From NCBI GenBank assembly GCA_020161935.1, contig JAIUNI010000007.1, positions 186,001 to 250,000 of the forward strand: DNA of 64,000 bases, given 5' to 3'. Position numbers and translations under genes: made by a program. Source of the stretch: Chloroflexota bacterium (GTDB lineage Bacteria; Chloroflexota; Anaerolineae; Aggregatilineales; Phototrophicaceae). How positions within the stretch are numbered: the stretch's first letter is position 1; the number at the start of each line of letters is the position of its first letter. Of the stretch, positions 9,868 through 18,359 are shown one piece after another. The notes under the pieces were generated by a model that was given only the letters and a program-made list of their open reading frames with translations, did not search any database and was not told where the DNA came from.

Positions 9868-9925
9868 CATTATAGAACAAAAGTTTCAACCAGTCAACCC
9901 AAAATGGTTTGAGTTTTCAAACCTT
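9868..9925. repeat. Interspersed repeat E, copy 1, ending in a hairpin
   Basis: The block beginning CATTATAGAACAAAAGTT and ending in the palindrome GGTTTGA-gttt-TCAAACC recurs at 20019-20075, in both cases a few hundred bases after a family A repeat. In this place the hairpin lies about 45 bp beyond the stop of the minus-strand asparagine-synthetase-like gene and could serve as its terminator, although no good T-run follows. Confidence 0.6.
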
Positions 9926-9965
9926 ACGGTGAATTTTGCTCTCGCCTATCGAACCCTCCTAGCCG

Positions 9966-11825
9966 CTAATCGAAAAACTCACGCATGACCATTTCGAAGG
10001 TAATCAGCGGCGCGATTTTGCCAATCGTCCACTCCTCGCGACCGGAGATATGGCGATCCATCAACGTATGCAGATAAGCGGTGCTAAAGATACCGCGTTC
10101 CTCGGTGCGGCGGTCGAACAAAATACCTTCTGCCCAACCGCGTAGTTCGTGGCGCAGGTAATTTTCGTAGTCGGCATAGAGGGTCGGGCGAACCGGATAC
10201 ACCTTCAAGCGGCGGCGGGCTTTGACCGAGAGTTGATGGGTCTTATACAGCAGCGGGTTCATAGTCGGCAGGTATTCCTGCTTGTCGTAGGGAATACGCG
10301 CCAACTTGGGTGTTTCCTGCGTGATGATATGGCGATACAAAATTTGGTCACCGCGAATATCGGGTCGCAGCGAGTAGATAAAGTCGATCAGGTCATAGTC
10401 GAAGAACGGGAACCTCACTTCGATGTGCGAACGCGCAGTGGTGACCATGTTGACGGTAAAGCGCCAGACATGGTTGACCATATAGAAATACTCGGCGGAA
10501 TACTCGTGACGGAAGTTCCAGAAGCGGTGAAACTCCTGCCGCAGCGAGTCAAAGGCGACACCTTGCATCTTCGGACGGAAGGCTGGCGTATAGAGTAATT
10601 CTTCCTCAGCCTCCGTTATTCCCGGCCACGTATAAGCCTGATTAAACTGTTTGAATGTCTCGGCAATAACGGATGCTTCGTCAGTTGGATTATTATAAAC
10701 TTCGCGTATATGGTCTCTATGCCCCATGACCGTGCCACCATCCCAACCCGTCAGGTTGTAATCCATCAGTTGGCGCAGCTTGGGGAGCATGGTGATGCTG
10801 TGCATGTGCATCCAGCTATGGAAGCCTTCGGTCAGCTTGAAGTGCAGGTCAAGATTTTCCAGCACCCAATTACCATTAGGGAAGTCAAACCAATTGTGAT
10901 TGCTGCCGACAGTACGAGCGATGCGCCCGGCATAATAAACATCACGCGCGTTATGCACGCCGAAGGTAGCGGTCACAGGCGGCGGGTTGCGGGGCGGCAT
11001 AAGGCCAACGATGGTGCGCGAATCTAGGCCGCCGGTTAGGAATGCACCGGGGCGGTACTGGTCGGTCGAGAGGCGCTCGACAGCCCGCCGAAAGACCTTT
11101 GCCCCTTCTTCCAGCGCTTCGGGGAATTCCATTTTGGTGTTATCGGGAACCTGATCCCAATCCCAGTAGCGCTCGGTCGTCCAGCGGTTCTGGCTGAGAT
11201 CAAACCGCGCAAACGAGCCGTAGGGGAACAGCGAAATATCTTGATGAAAGGTCTTTTCGCCAAAAAGCTGTTGAAAGCGCATGTATTCGGCAGCGCTGAC
11301 GAGGTTCAGCTTGCGCGGGACAAACGGCGCGGCAGCTACCCCTTTCACTTCCGGCGCGAAAACGAGCTTATCACCCTGTACATAGTAATAATGCGGGTAC
11401 AGGCCAAAGCGATCATTGGTCAGGACGAGATGGTTCCGGGTGCGGTCGTAAAGGGCGATAAAAAATGCGCCGTTGAGGTGCTTGGCGAACGACACTCCGA
11501 AGGCTTGATAGGCGCTGAGTGCCAGTTCGGGGGCGATACCGCTGCGGGGTTTGGGCGCACCGTTGATCTCTAACTTGCGGCGTAACGACTCGGTTTCATA
11601 GAGTTCGCCTGCCATCAACAACACGATGTTTTGATCCGCGCTGATAATGGGCTGCGGTTCGGGGTTAAAAATGCCGATGCCCAAGCGCCCCAAGCCCAGT
11701 GGGACGTTCGGCGCGACCCATGTATCCGCTTTGTACCACGGGCGATGTGACATGACAGTGACGGCTGAATTGAGGAAACTGGAGATGTCCCCGGTGGGAT
11801 GAATAATACCTAATATTCCCGACAC
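9966..11825 (-). CDS. Asparagine-synthetase-like protein without glutaminase cysteine
   Basis: 619 residues with the two-domain layout of glutamine-dependent asparagine synthetase: an N-terminal Ntn-hydrolase-like domain (about 1-210) and a C-terminal ATP-pyrophosphatase domain whose PP-loop is TGGLDSR at 264-270. The N-terminus reads MSGILGI where active class B synthetases have MCGI; the nucleophilic Cys is Ser, so glutamine hydrolysis is unlikely. The synthetase half looks functional, so it may use free ammonia or another amine, or form an intramolecular amide as beta-lactam synthetases of this superfamily do. It lies alone on the minus strand between the flippase and a GT4 gene. Similar proteins occur in polysaccharide and natural-product clusters. 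Substrate unknown. Confidence 0.85.
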   Translation of the reverse strand: MSGILGIIHPTGDISSFLNSAVTVMSHRPWYKADTWVAPNVPLGLGRLGIGIFNPEPQPIISADQNIVLLMAGELYETESLRRKLEINGAPKPRSGIAPELALSAYQAFGVSFAKHLNGAFFIALYDRTRNHLVLTNDRFGLYPHYYYVQGDKLVFAPEVKGVAAAPFVPRKLNLVSAAEYMRFQQLFGEKTFHQDISLFPYGSFARFDLSQNRWTTERYWDWDQVPDNTKMEFPEALEEGAKVFRRAVERLSTDQYRPGAFLTGGLDSRTIVGLMPPRNPPPVTATFGVHNARDVYYAGRIARTVGSNHNWFDFPNGNWVLENLDLHFKLTEGFHSWMHMHSITMLPKLRQLMDYNLTGWDGGTVMGHRDHIREVYNNPTDEASVIAETFKQFNQAYTWPGITEAEEELLYTPAFRPKMQGVAFDSLRQEFHRFWNFRHEYSAEYFYMVNHVWRFTVNMVTTARSHIEVRFPFFDYDLIDFIYSLRPDIRGDQILYRHIITQETPKLARIPYDKQEYLPTMNPLLYKTHQLSVKARRRLKVYPVRPTLYADYENYLRHELRGWAEGILFDRRTEERGIFSTAYLHTLMDRHISGREEWTIGKIAPLITFEMVMREFFD

Positions 11826-11887
11826 ATAACCCCCTTAAATATCTATATCTCAATTTTGTAAACACATCTCTCAAAACAGAATGATGA

Positions 11888-11893
11888 TATAAT
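11888..11893 (+). promoter_or_regulatory. Perfect -10 box (TATAAT) before the GT4 gene
   Basis: TATAAT at 11888-11893 lies 45 bp before the GT4 start at 11938. No convincing -35 is present at 16-18 bp; the nearest TTGTAA is 26 bp away. Confidence 0.4.
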
Positions 11894-11917
11894 ACCTCCA
11901 AATAAGGAGGAATAACC

Positions 11918-11950
11918 ATGTTAATAGAGGTAAGCGGATGCGAATTCTGA
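11918..11950 (+). CDS. Possible 10-codon leader ORF overlapping the GT4 start
   Basis: An ATG at 11918 follows a strong AAGGAGG (11904-11910) and opens a 10-codon frame ending in TGA at 11950, 13 bp inside the GT4 gene but in another frame. The GT4 ATG at 11938 has its own weaker GAGGT. CCTCC lies six bases before GGAGG and could pair with it if transcribed. It may couple translation to the GT4 gene or be fortuitous. Confidence 0.25.
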   Translation: MLIEVSGCEF

Positions 11951-13260
11951 TTGGCGCACATGGTTATCCGCCTACCCATTCTGCCGGAGCCGAACGCCGC
12001 GCCGAGCGTATGGCGCATTGGTTAGCCGTGCAGGGTCATGAAGTGGAAGTCTTTGCCATCGAAAGCCTGAGTGAGCCGGGAGTCCGGCTGGATTCCAGCG
12101 TTCAAGATGGTGTCCTCGTTCATCGCCTCTCCTACGACATTGAAGCCAGCGACAATCCCTTCCGCAACCTGTACGACAGCCCGATTGTGGGTAACGCACT
12201 GCGGCAGGTACTGCAACAAACCCAATTTGACTTGATGCACCTCGTCAGCGGTTATCTACTCGGTGGTCAAGCTATCCATACTGTACACGAAGCGGGCATA
12301 CCGGTTGTGCTCACCTTAACGGAATACTGGTTTCTTTGCGCGCGCCTCAATCTCATCCAAGCAACCGAGGCACTGTGCAACGGGCCGGAAAGTGCCGAGA
12401 AATGCACCCGCTGTCTGATGGAGTCGAAGCGCCGCTACCGCCTCCCCGCGCAGCACGTTCCCCAACTCATGAACTTGCTATGGGTGGGCATTCATAAAAC
12501 AGCCTCTGCCAGTCATCAACTGAATGAGGTCAACCGGCGGCAGCAAGTCCTGCGTACGGCACTGGATGCCGCAGACCTTGTGATATGCCCTTCCAAGTAC
12601 TTGATTAGCATGTTTGAAGAATACGGTTTCGACACCTCGCGTTACCTATTCATCCGGCAGGGATTAGCCGTGCAGGGTGCCGAAGGCCATGTGCGGAAAC
12701 CCGCAACGACCGGGGTCATGCGGATTGGCTATGTCGGGCAGATTAAACCCCATAAGGGTGTCGACCTGCTGATTGATGCCGTCATCGGCCTCATCAACGC
12801 TGGTGAAATCGTTCGGCTTGAGCTGTGGGGCAAGGAAAGTGAAGCCCCTGAATATGTCGATATGTTGAAGGCACGTTCCAGCGCCTACCCGGAAATTCGG
12901 TGGAACGGCAGCTACACAGGTGGGAAGGTGTGGGAAGTGCTGTCGGAACTGGACACGCTGGTCGTACCCTCACGCTGGCACGAGAACAGCCCGAACGCCA
13001 TACTGGAAGCCTACAAGATGGGGGTGCTGGTCGTGGCAACCGACCTCGGCGGTATGGCGGAGTTGGTCAAGCATGACCACTGCGGCTTGGTGTTCCGGCT
13101 GAATGATGTGGACGATTTACGCCACCAGCTTGAACGGCTGCTGCATGAAAAAGGGTTAGCCGAACGGCTGCGCGAAAATATCCCGCCGGTGAAGTCGATT
13201 GATGAGGAAATGCGGGAAATTACCGAGCATTACCGGCAGCTCTTGCCAAACCTCTCTTAA
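11938..13260 (+). CDS. Glycosyltransferase family 4
   Basis: 440 residues with a GT-B fold. The N-terminal domain begins MRILIGAHGYPPTHSAGAE, the glycine-rich acceptor loop found in GT4 enzymes. The C-terminal nucleotide-sugar domain has RIGYVGQIKPHKGVDLLI, then VPSRWHENSPNAILEA, matching the E-x7-E donor-binding motif (here E..SPNAILE). An insertion carrying CNGPESAEKCTRCLM has several cysteines, also seen in related GT4 proteins. It transfers a sugar from a nucleotide donor with retention; donor and acceptor cannot be told. It is flanked by asparagine-synthetase-like, PPTase and thioesterase genes, so modification of the polyketide is plausible. Confidence 0.88.
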   Translation: MRILIGAHGYPPTHSAGAERRAERMAHWLAVQGHEVEVFAIESLSEPGVRLDSSVQDGVLVHRLSYDIEASDNPFRNLYDSPIVGNALRQVLQQTQFDLMHLVSGYLLGGQAIHTVHEAGIPVVLTLTEYWFLCARLNLIQATEALCNGPESAEKCTRCLMESKRRYRLPAQHVPQLMNLLWVGIHKTASASHQLNEVNRRQQVLRTALDAADLVICPSKYLISMFEEYGFDTSRYLFIRQGLAVQGAEGHVRKPATTGVMRIGYVGQIKPHKGVDLLIDAVIGLINAGEIVRLELWGKESEAPEYVDMLKARSSAYPEIRWNGSYTGGKVWEVLSELDTLVVPSRWHENSPNAILEAYKMGVLVVATDLGGMAELVKHDHCGLVFRLNDVDDLRHQLERLLHEKGLAERLRENIPPVKSIDEEMREITEHYRQLLPNLS

Positions 13261-13281
13261 ACCTGCTGACTGAATCAACGG

Positions 13282-14001
13282 CTATATTTCCCCTAAAGGC
13301 CAATCAAATGTCTGCACATCCGTTACCGGCTGGCGAACTGCGACCGCGCCGGTGTAATCCGTGCCAATATTGAAACTGTGGAGCGTCCAACGGTTGGCTT
13401 CTTCCGGTTGACCGGCGACCCGCAGTACCCGCGCCGGTTCCCCCGGCAGCAGCGAAACATCAAACGAGTCGAGCGGATGCGACAGCCCCTCGCCAATCGC
13501 TTTGATATACGCCTCTTTACGAGTCCAACAGTTAAAAAACACCTGTACCTTTTGGTGCGGCGGCACACGGGCAAAGACCGCATTTTCATTGATCGAGAAC
13601 GTATTGCGGGCTAGCGAGTCAATGTCGTCTAGCGTTCGCAGATGCTCAATATCCGCCCCAAGCGGCTGACCGATACCGACCGCGAGAACCGCCCGCGTGT
13701 TGGAGTGCGCGAGGTTGAAGTGAAGGTACGAGAAACCAAGTAGAGACGGTTTGCCCTGCGGGTTGTAGCTGAACAGAAGGTCGCGCGGCGGCTGATGGGC
13801 ATAGTGACCGAGGAGAGTCCGCAGGATACCGCGCCCCGCAGCATACCGCCGCTGGTCACGCTCGAAGTAAAAGGCCGCTGCCCGTGCCGCCTCATCCGGC
13901 GCAAGCAGCGCGTTCCACGCCGGCAGACGCTGATCCGCGCCATCAAGGTCGATGCGCCAGAGGTGGATGACTCCGGCGGTTAAGGCGGTGTATGAAACCA
14001 T
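13282..14001 (-). CDS. 4'-phosphopantetheinyl transferase, Sfp type
   Basis: 239 residues, the usual length of the Sfp/Gsp/HetI class. The Mg/CoA site appears as LGADIEHLR and the second signature as WTRKEAYIKAIGEGL. An N-terminal half (FYFERDQRRYAAGRGILRTLLG) matches the carrier-recognition region. It transfers phosphopantetheine from CoA to the conserved serine of carrier domains, so it should activate the ACP of the PKS (Ser1558). It starts 9 bp after the thioesterase stop on the same strand, so the two form one unit. Confidence 0.92.
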   Translation of the reverse strand: MVSYTALTAGVIHLWRIDLDGADQRLPAWNALLAPDEAARAAAFYFERDQRRYAAGRGILRTLLGHYAHQPPRDLLFSYNPQGKPSLLGFSYLHFNLAHSNTRAVLAVGIGQPLGADIEHLRTLDDIDSLARNTFSINENAVFARVPPHQKVQVFFNCWTRKEAYIKAIGEGLSHPLDSFDVSLLPGEPARVLRVAGQPEEANRWTLHSFNIGTDYTGAVAVRQPVTDVQTFDWPLGEI

Positions 14002-14010
14002 ACAGGTTGA

Positions 14011-14778
14011 TTAAATCCCGACCGCTTGAAAGACCTTTTCCAGATCATTACTCACACGGCGCAGCACCACCGGCTGCTGGGATTGCAGGTAGAAGTGACC
14101 ACCGGGGAACACGCGCGTTCCCCAAAAATCGGCTGATTGCTCGCTCCATGCCGCAAGCCCACTGACGCTGGTCGTGGGGTCATGGTCGCCGCCAAAGGCC
14201 GAGAGTGAACAGCTCAACGGCGGTTCGTCATCGTATTCATAGTGTTCCATCGCACTGAGGTCAGATCGTAAGATGGGGATAAACATCGCTAGTAAATCCG
14301 GCTCGGCCAGCACCGCCGCCGGAATCCCGCTGTAACGGGCTTGAATAGCCTCGATAAATTGGTCGGTGGGTAAGCCGCTCAACGGCGGCAGGGTGCGCTC
14401 CAACTGCGGCCCCGACCACGCCGAGACGAACAGGTGCGCCGGAAGCGCGTGTCCCCTCCGCCGCAGTTCACGCGCCGTTTCGAAGGCGACCATGCTGCCC
14501 ATGCTGTGTCCCCAAAAGGCGAACGGGAGATTCATTTGCGGCAGGAGTGCATCCACCAGCGAGACGGCCAGTTCCTTCAAATCGGTGATGAGTTTTTCGC
14601 GCAGACGGGTTTCACGCCCCGGCAGGCGGATGGCGCTCACTTCGACCTGCGGCAGCGCTGTCCCCCATGTGCGGTAGACGGCAGCCCCCGCACCGGCGTA
14701 GGGGAAGCAAAAAAGGCGGAATTTGGCGTTCGGCTGCGGCTGGAACGTCACCGTCCATTGTTCAGGGTTGAATGTCAT
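14011..14778 (-). CDS. Type II thioesterase (editing), alpha/beta hydrolase
   Basis: 255 residues. RLFCFPYAGAGA and WGHSMGSMVAFE (nucleophile Ser92) are hallmarks of the GrsT/RifR type II thioesterases, with the catalytic His in FPGGHFYL near residue 230. These free-standing enzymes remove wrong or stalled acyl groups from carrier domains of PKS and NRPS lines. The ATG at 14778 was preferred to an in-frame GTG at 14787; neither has a good ribosome site. It is followed at 9 bp by the PPTase, consistent with a PKS support operon. Confidence 0.92.
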   Translation of the reverse strand: MTFNPEQWTVTFQPQPNAKFRLFCFPYAGAGAAVYRTWGTALPQVEVSAIRLPGRETRLREKLITDLKELAVSLVDALLPQMNLPFAFWGHSMGSMVAFETARELRRRGHALPAHLFVSAWSGPQLERTLPPLSGLPTDQFIEAIQARYSGIPAAVLAEPDLLAMFIPILRSDLSAMEHYEYDDEPPLSCSLSAFGGDHDPTTSVSGLAAWSEQSADFWGTRVFPGGHFYLQSQQPVVLRRVSNDLEKVFQAVGI

Positions 14779-14787
14779 AGATAGCAC

Positions 14788-15148
14788 TCAAGAGGTTGAT
14801 AGGCTGACAATGAGAGCATTGTACAACAGATTAGGCTGCCCATCGCGAGAAACAATAAGCGCCGACGTTATGTGTAGGCTGCTAACATGGGTAGGACTAC
14901 CTGAAGTGGTGGAGGGTAAATTCGACCCCACCCCAACCCCACATCAGCACGGTCGCAGGCTCCCTCCGCTGTTAGCCGTAGTAACAGGGAGGGGCTTTAA
15001 AAGTCGCAACAGCTCCCATTTGCGACGGAAAAAGATAAATTCTGTTTCCACCGCTTAGTGTAGTGCTACCCTAACGTGCCTTACAGAAATCAATAGAATG
15101 TGAGAGCTGAATAGGGAATAGGTGTCAGCATTATGGGGCGGGAAAACA
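14788..15148. other. Intergenic stretch, no gene
   Basis: No convincing gene. A C-rich/G-rich block at about 14928-14997 (CCCCACCCCAACCCC ... AACAGGGAGGGGC) is a diverged, inverted relative of the repeat D family. Confidence 0.5.
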
Positions 15149-15171
15149 AAAACGAGCTTGTCGCCCGTTTT
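15149..15171 (-). terminator. Intrinsic terminator after tRNA-Arg
   Basis: On the minus strand AAAACGGGC pairs with GCTCGTTTT over 9 bp (one G-U) around a 5-base loop, followed by T-rich sequence. It lies 8 bp beyond the tRNA 3' end. Confidence 0.7.
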
Positions 15172-15178
15172 TAAAATG

Positions 15179-15251
15179 TGTGCCTGGAGAGATTCGAACC
15201 CCCGGCCCTCTGCTCCGTAGGCAGATGCTCTATCCGCTGAGCTACAGGCAC
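15179..15251 (-). tRNA. tRNA-Arg (anticodon ACG)
   Basis: 73 nt. Acceptor stem GTGCCTG/CAGGCAC, D-arm GCTC..GAGC, anticodon stem TCTGC/GCAGA with loop CTACGGA (anticodon ACG, G37), T-loop TTCGAAT. The T-stem has two G-U pairs. CCA is not encoded. An ACG anticodon is normally deaminated to ICG by TadA. Confidence 0.95.
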
Positions 15252-15373
15252 ATGATGACTATACTTTAGCACCATCAACTGGCAGGGTCAAGATTCAGTT
15301 TGTCATAATCGGTACGTTAGATAAGCTATAATCATCAACAGCTCATTTAGAACGCACCAAATGGAACTTTCTC

Positions 15374-16204
15374 ATGTCGCCCACTCTCATCAAGATTTTA
15401 ACACCCAACGGCTTACAACTGGCGGACTACACCGCTAACTCGCTGGCGGATGCCGTGAAGTACGAGCCGCACGATGGTATTTATACGTTGACGAACACCT
15501 TCAACCACGGGCAGGTACTCAAAATGGATGCCCACCTCGACCGGCTGGAGGACTCAGGGCGGCGAGTGGGAATGGCGTTCAAACTTGACCGTCCAGCCAT
15601 CCGCAAGGCACTGCGACAGATGTTGGACGAATCCGGCTATGGGGACGTGCGTTTCCGCATCACCATTCCCCAAGCCGAACCTGACCGCATCACGCTATCA
15701 ATTGAACCATTCAGCGGACACCCCGCCGAGACCTACATCAACGGCATACGCTGCATCACGCTCAAACCGAGCGTCACGCGCGTCAACCCCGCCGCCAAGA
15801 CGACCGGTTGGATGCACGACCGCGATGCTGTCGCCACGCCACCGGGTATCTTCAGCGGTATCCTGCTCGATGAAACAGGCGACCTGCTGGAAGGCACCAG
15901 CAACAACTTTTACGCGATCATAGACGGCGAACTGCGTACGGCTGGTTCTGGTGTGTTGGCCGGTATCGCCCAGCAGATCATCTTCGAGGTCGCGCCCAAC
16001 ATCCTGCCGGTGAACCGCACCGCTGTCAACGTACGCGACATCCCACGCTTCAGCGAGGCGTTCCTGAGCGGCAGCAGCCGGGGTATCGTACCGCTGGTCG
16101 AAATTGACGGCATTATGATTGGCGACGGGAAACCGGGGGCAATCACGAAGCAGTTGCGAGAAGCCTACGCCGTGTGGCTGAACGAACACCTTGAAGATTT
16201 ATAG
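15374..16204 (+). CDS. PLP-dependent class IV aminotransferase (BCAT/D-amino acid transaminase/ADC lyase family)
   Basis: 276 residues, the normal length for fold-type IV enzymes. The PLP lysine is in NPAAKTTGWMHDRD (the family has LKT.NYL or similar), and the cofactor-binding glutamate motif appears as LLEGTSNNFYAI. N-terminal DGIYTLTNTFNHGQVLKMDAHLDRL fits the substrate gateway with the conserved HLDRL. The family covers branched-chain aminotransferases, D-alanine transaminase and aminodeoxychorismate lyase; sequence alone does not decide, although PabC activity would fit the folate genes 11 kb away. It stands alone between the tRNA and the ABC exporter. Confidence 0.85.
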   Translation: MSPTLIKILTPNGLQLADYTANSLADAVKYEPHDGIYTLTNTFNHGQVLKMDAHLDRLEDSGRRVGMAFKLDRPAIRKALRQMLDESGYGDVRFRITIPQAEPDRITLSIEPFSGHPAETYINGIRCITLKPSVTRVNPAAKTTGWMHDRDAVATPPGIFSGILLDETGDLLEGTSNNFYAIIDGELRTAGSGVLAGIAQQIIFEVAPNILPVNRTAVNVRDIPRFSEAFLSGSSRGIVPLVEIDGIMIGDGKPGAITKQLREAYAVWLNEHLEDL

Positions 16205-16337
16205 CGCAGGGAAAGCGTTTATTAAGGAACGTTAAATCACTTGCGCGAGATTTCACATTGGCACTATATGGACTAAGCCAACCTTGAGTAAGCTAGGGTT
16301 ATCCTCGTTTATTAAGACCTACAGGTTTGACTGTCCC

Positions 16338-18071
16338 ATGTATGCTTTTCGGCGTTTGCTTCCCCTGCTCTACCGTTACCGCTGGCACATGCTGGTTGTG
16401 ATCGTCTCATCTGGCGGCATCACCGCTATGAACCTCGTCAACCCGTGGCTGGTGCGCGAACTTGTCCAAATTCTCCGTGTGGAAACCGGTGATGCGGCGA
16501 CCAACCGCATCTTGCAATTGGCGACTGTTCTCTTTGTGGTATTCATCTTCCGCGCGATTTTCCGCTTCATGTATCTGTATATCGCGCATGTCATGGCGTA
16601 CAGCTTCGTCAATGACCTGCGGGTGGCCGTTTATGACCACCTGCAAAAGTTATCAGCCCGCTTCTTTGCTGACCGACAAACGGGTGAACTCATCAAGCGT
16701 GTGATTAATGATACCCGCGACATCGAACCGCTAATCGCCCATTACATCCCCGATATGACGGTGAACGTCCTGCTGCTCATCGGGGTCGGTATCATCCTGT
16801 TCAACCTCAACCCCATGCTTGCCCTGCTCACGCTGCTGCCCATGCCGCTACTCGTGGTGAGTAACTTGTTCCTCGGCAAGCGGATGCACAGCGCGATTAA
16901 AGACTCCTCGCGGCGTTTGGGTATCCTGACCGGTATCGTGCAGGATAACCTCGTTGGCATCAAAGAAATCCAACTGTTCACCCAAGAAAAGCGTGAACAC
17001 GAACGCATCAATGAATACTCGACCGATACGACCAAGACGCTGCTTTACGGCCTCAAGATGCAGGCGATCCTCTCGCCCTCGATTGAGTTCCTGACGGCGA
17101 TGGGGTTGGTGATCGTGGTGCTGTTCGGCGGGCAAGCCGCGCTCGGCGGTACACTGCCAGTCGAGGACTTGGTGGCGTTCTTCCTGTATCTGAACATCTT
17201 CTACCAACCGATCACCCTGATGACCCAAATGAATGAAATGCTGCACGTCGCGATCACCGGCGCGCATCATGTGGTCGAGGTGATGGACATCCGACCCGAT
17301 GTGGACGACGCGCCGAACGCGGTCAACCCCGGTCGTTTGCGCGGCGAGGTCGAATTCCACGATGTCAGCTTCCTCTATAATGAACACGTCGCCACGTTGA
17401 AGAACATCTCGTTCAAGATTCAACCGGGGCAAACGTTGGCGCTCGTTGGGCCAACCGGCGCGGGTAAAACGACCATCGCCAGCCTCGTCCCGCGCTTCTA
17501 CGATACCGCCAGCGGCACCGTGACCATCGACGGGATTGATGTCCAAAAGATGACGGTTAGCGGCTTGCGCTCGAACATCAGCATGGTTCTGCAAGACGTG
17601 TTCCTGTTCAACGGTACGATCCGCGATAACATCCGCTACAGCAATCTGAACAGCACCGATGAGGAAATTATCGCAGCCGCGAAAGCCGCCCGCGCCCATG
17701 ACTTTATCATGGCGATGCCGGAGGGTTACGATACGCATATCGGCGAACGTGGGGTGAAGGTGTCGGGCGGGCAGAAGCAGCGTTTAGCCATCGCCCGCGC
17801 CGTACTGAAGAACGCGCCGATCCTCATCCTCGATGAAGCGACATCGGCGGTCGATACGGAAACCGAGGCGGAAATTCAGGAAGCGCTGAACGAGCTGATG
17901 AAGGGCAGAACATCTATCGTCATCGCGCACCGCCTGTCGACCATCAAAAACGCGCACCAAATTCTCGTGTTGGATGGCGGGCGCATCGTTGAAAAAGGCC
18001 GTCACCAAGAATTGATCTACGGTCGTGGACGCTACCAGCGGCTGCACGAGGCCAGCGCCCGACTCAATTAA
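16338..18071 (+). CDS. ABC exporter, fused permease-ATPase (MsbA/multidrug type)
   Basis: 577 residues from the ATG at 16338; an in-frame TTG at 16284 would add 18 residues. Six transmembrane helices occupy about 1-310 and the ATPase about 330-570. Walker A is GPTGAGKTTIAS, the signature VSGGQKQRLAIARA, Walker B ILILDEATSAVD, the switch histidine IAHRLSTIKNA. All catalytic residues are present. It is a half-transporter acting as a homodimer to export lipids, drugs or glycolipids. No partner half is adjacent. An exporter 2 kb from the PKS support genes might move its product (inference). Confidence 0.92.
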   Translation: MYAFRRLLPLLYRYRWHMLVVIVSSGGITAMNLVNPWLVRELVQILRVETGDAATNRILQLATVLFVVFIFRAIFRFMYLYIAHVMAYSFVNDLRVAVYDHLQKLSARFFADRQTGELIKRVINDTRDIEPLIAHYIPDMTVNVLLLIGVGIILFNLNPMLALLTLLPMPLLVVSNLFLGKRMHSAIKDSSRRLGILTGIVQDNLVGIKEIQLFTQEKREHERINEYSTDTTKTLLYGLKMQAILSPSIEFLTAMGLVIVVLFGGQAALGGTLPVEDLVAFFLYLNIFYQPITLMTQMNEMLHVAITGAHHVVEVMDIRPDVDDAPNAVNPGRLRGEVEFHDVSFLYNEHVATLKNISFKIQPGQTLALVGPTGAGKTTIASLVPRFYDTASGTVTIDGIDVQKMTVSGLRSNISMVLQDVFLFNGTIRDNIRYSNLNSTDEEIIAAAKAARAHDFIMAMPEGYDTHIGERGVKVSGGQKQRLAIARAVLKNAPILILDEATSAVDTETEAEIQEALNELMKGRTSIVIAHRLSTIKNAHQILVLDGGRIVEKGRHQELIYGRGRYQRLHEASARLN

Positions 18072-18114
18072 AGGCGCTTGCAAGGTGCTTGTGTTTAACA
18101 TGACGTTCAACAAC

Positions 18115-18143
18115 TTGATTAAACGATCTCCGCGTGATATAGT
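18115..18143 (+). promoter_or_regulatory. metK promoter
   Basis: TTGATT (18115-18120) and TATAGT (18138-18143) are separated by 17 bp. Transcription should begin near 18150, about 40 bp before the S-box aptamer. Confidence 0.6.
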
Positions 18144-18188
18144 ATTTTTCAAGTTGACAATTTCATAGCTTGTTTTGTGCAGTTACGC

Positions 18189-18293
18189 ACACATCAAGAG
18201 CGATGGAGGGAAACGGCCCTTTGAAGTCGCGGCAACCCCTAAAGCATTGGGAAGGTGCCAAATCCGTCAGAGTAATACTCTGGAAGATGAGCA
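18189..18293 (+). promoter_or_regulatory. SAM-I (S-box) riboswitch aptamer
   Basis: The conserved core is almost complete: ATCAAGAG, GGAGGG, GGCCC, GAA, GCGGCAACC, AAGGTGCCAA, then GATGAG closing P1 (CATC/GATG). It sits in the metK leader between the promoter and an intrinsic terminator. In this class SAM binding favours the terminator, so metK should be shut off when SAM is plentiful. Confidence 0.96.
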
Positions 18294-18311
18294 GTCCGGT
18301 TACGGTCATAC

Positions 18312-18347
18312 GCGCCTCTTCTGTTCCAGAGAGGCGCTTTTTGTTTT
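18312..18347 (+). terminator. Riboswitch expression-platform terminator
   Basis: GCGCCTCT (18312-18319) pairs perfectly with AGAGGCGC (18330-18337) and is followed by TTTTTGTTTT. It ends just before the metK ribosome site GGAGG, as expected for a transcriptional SAM-I switch. Confidence 0.9.
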
Positions 18348-18359
18348 GGAGGAAAGGTA

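Noticed and set aside
11895..11910. CCTCC-GGAGG hairpin as a ribosome-site switch for the GT4 gene
   Set aside because: The likely transcript start is about 11900, so the CCTCC arm would not be transcribed; kept only as a low-interest note.
16848..17738. 296-codon frame opposite the ABC exporter
   Set aside because: The Walker and signature motifs are on the plus strand; the opposite frame has no homology features.
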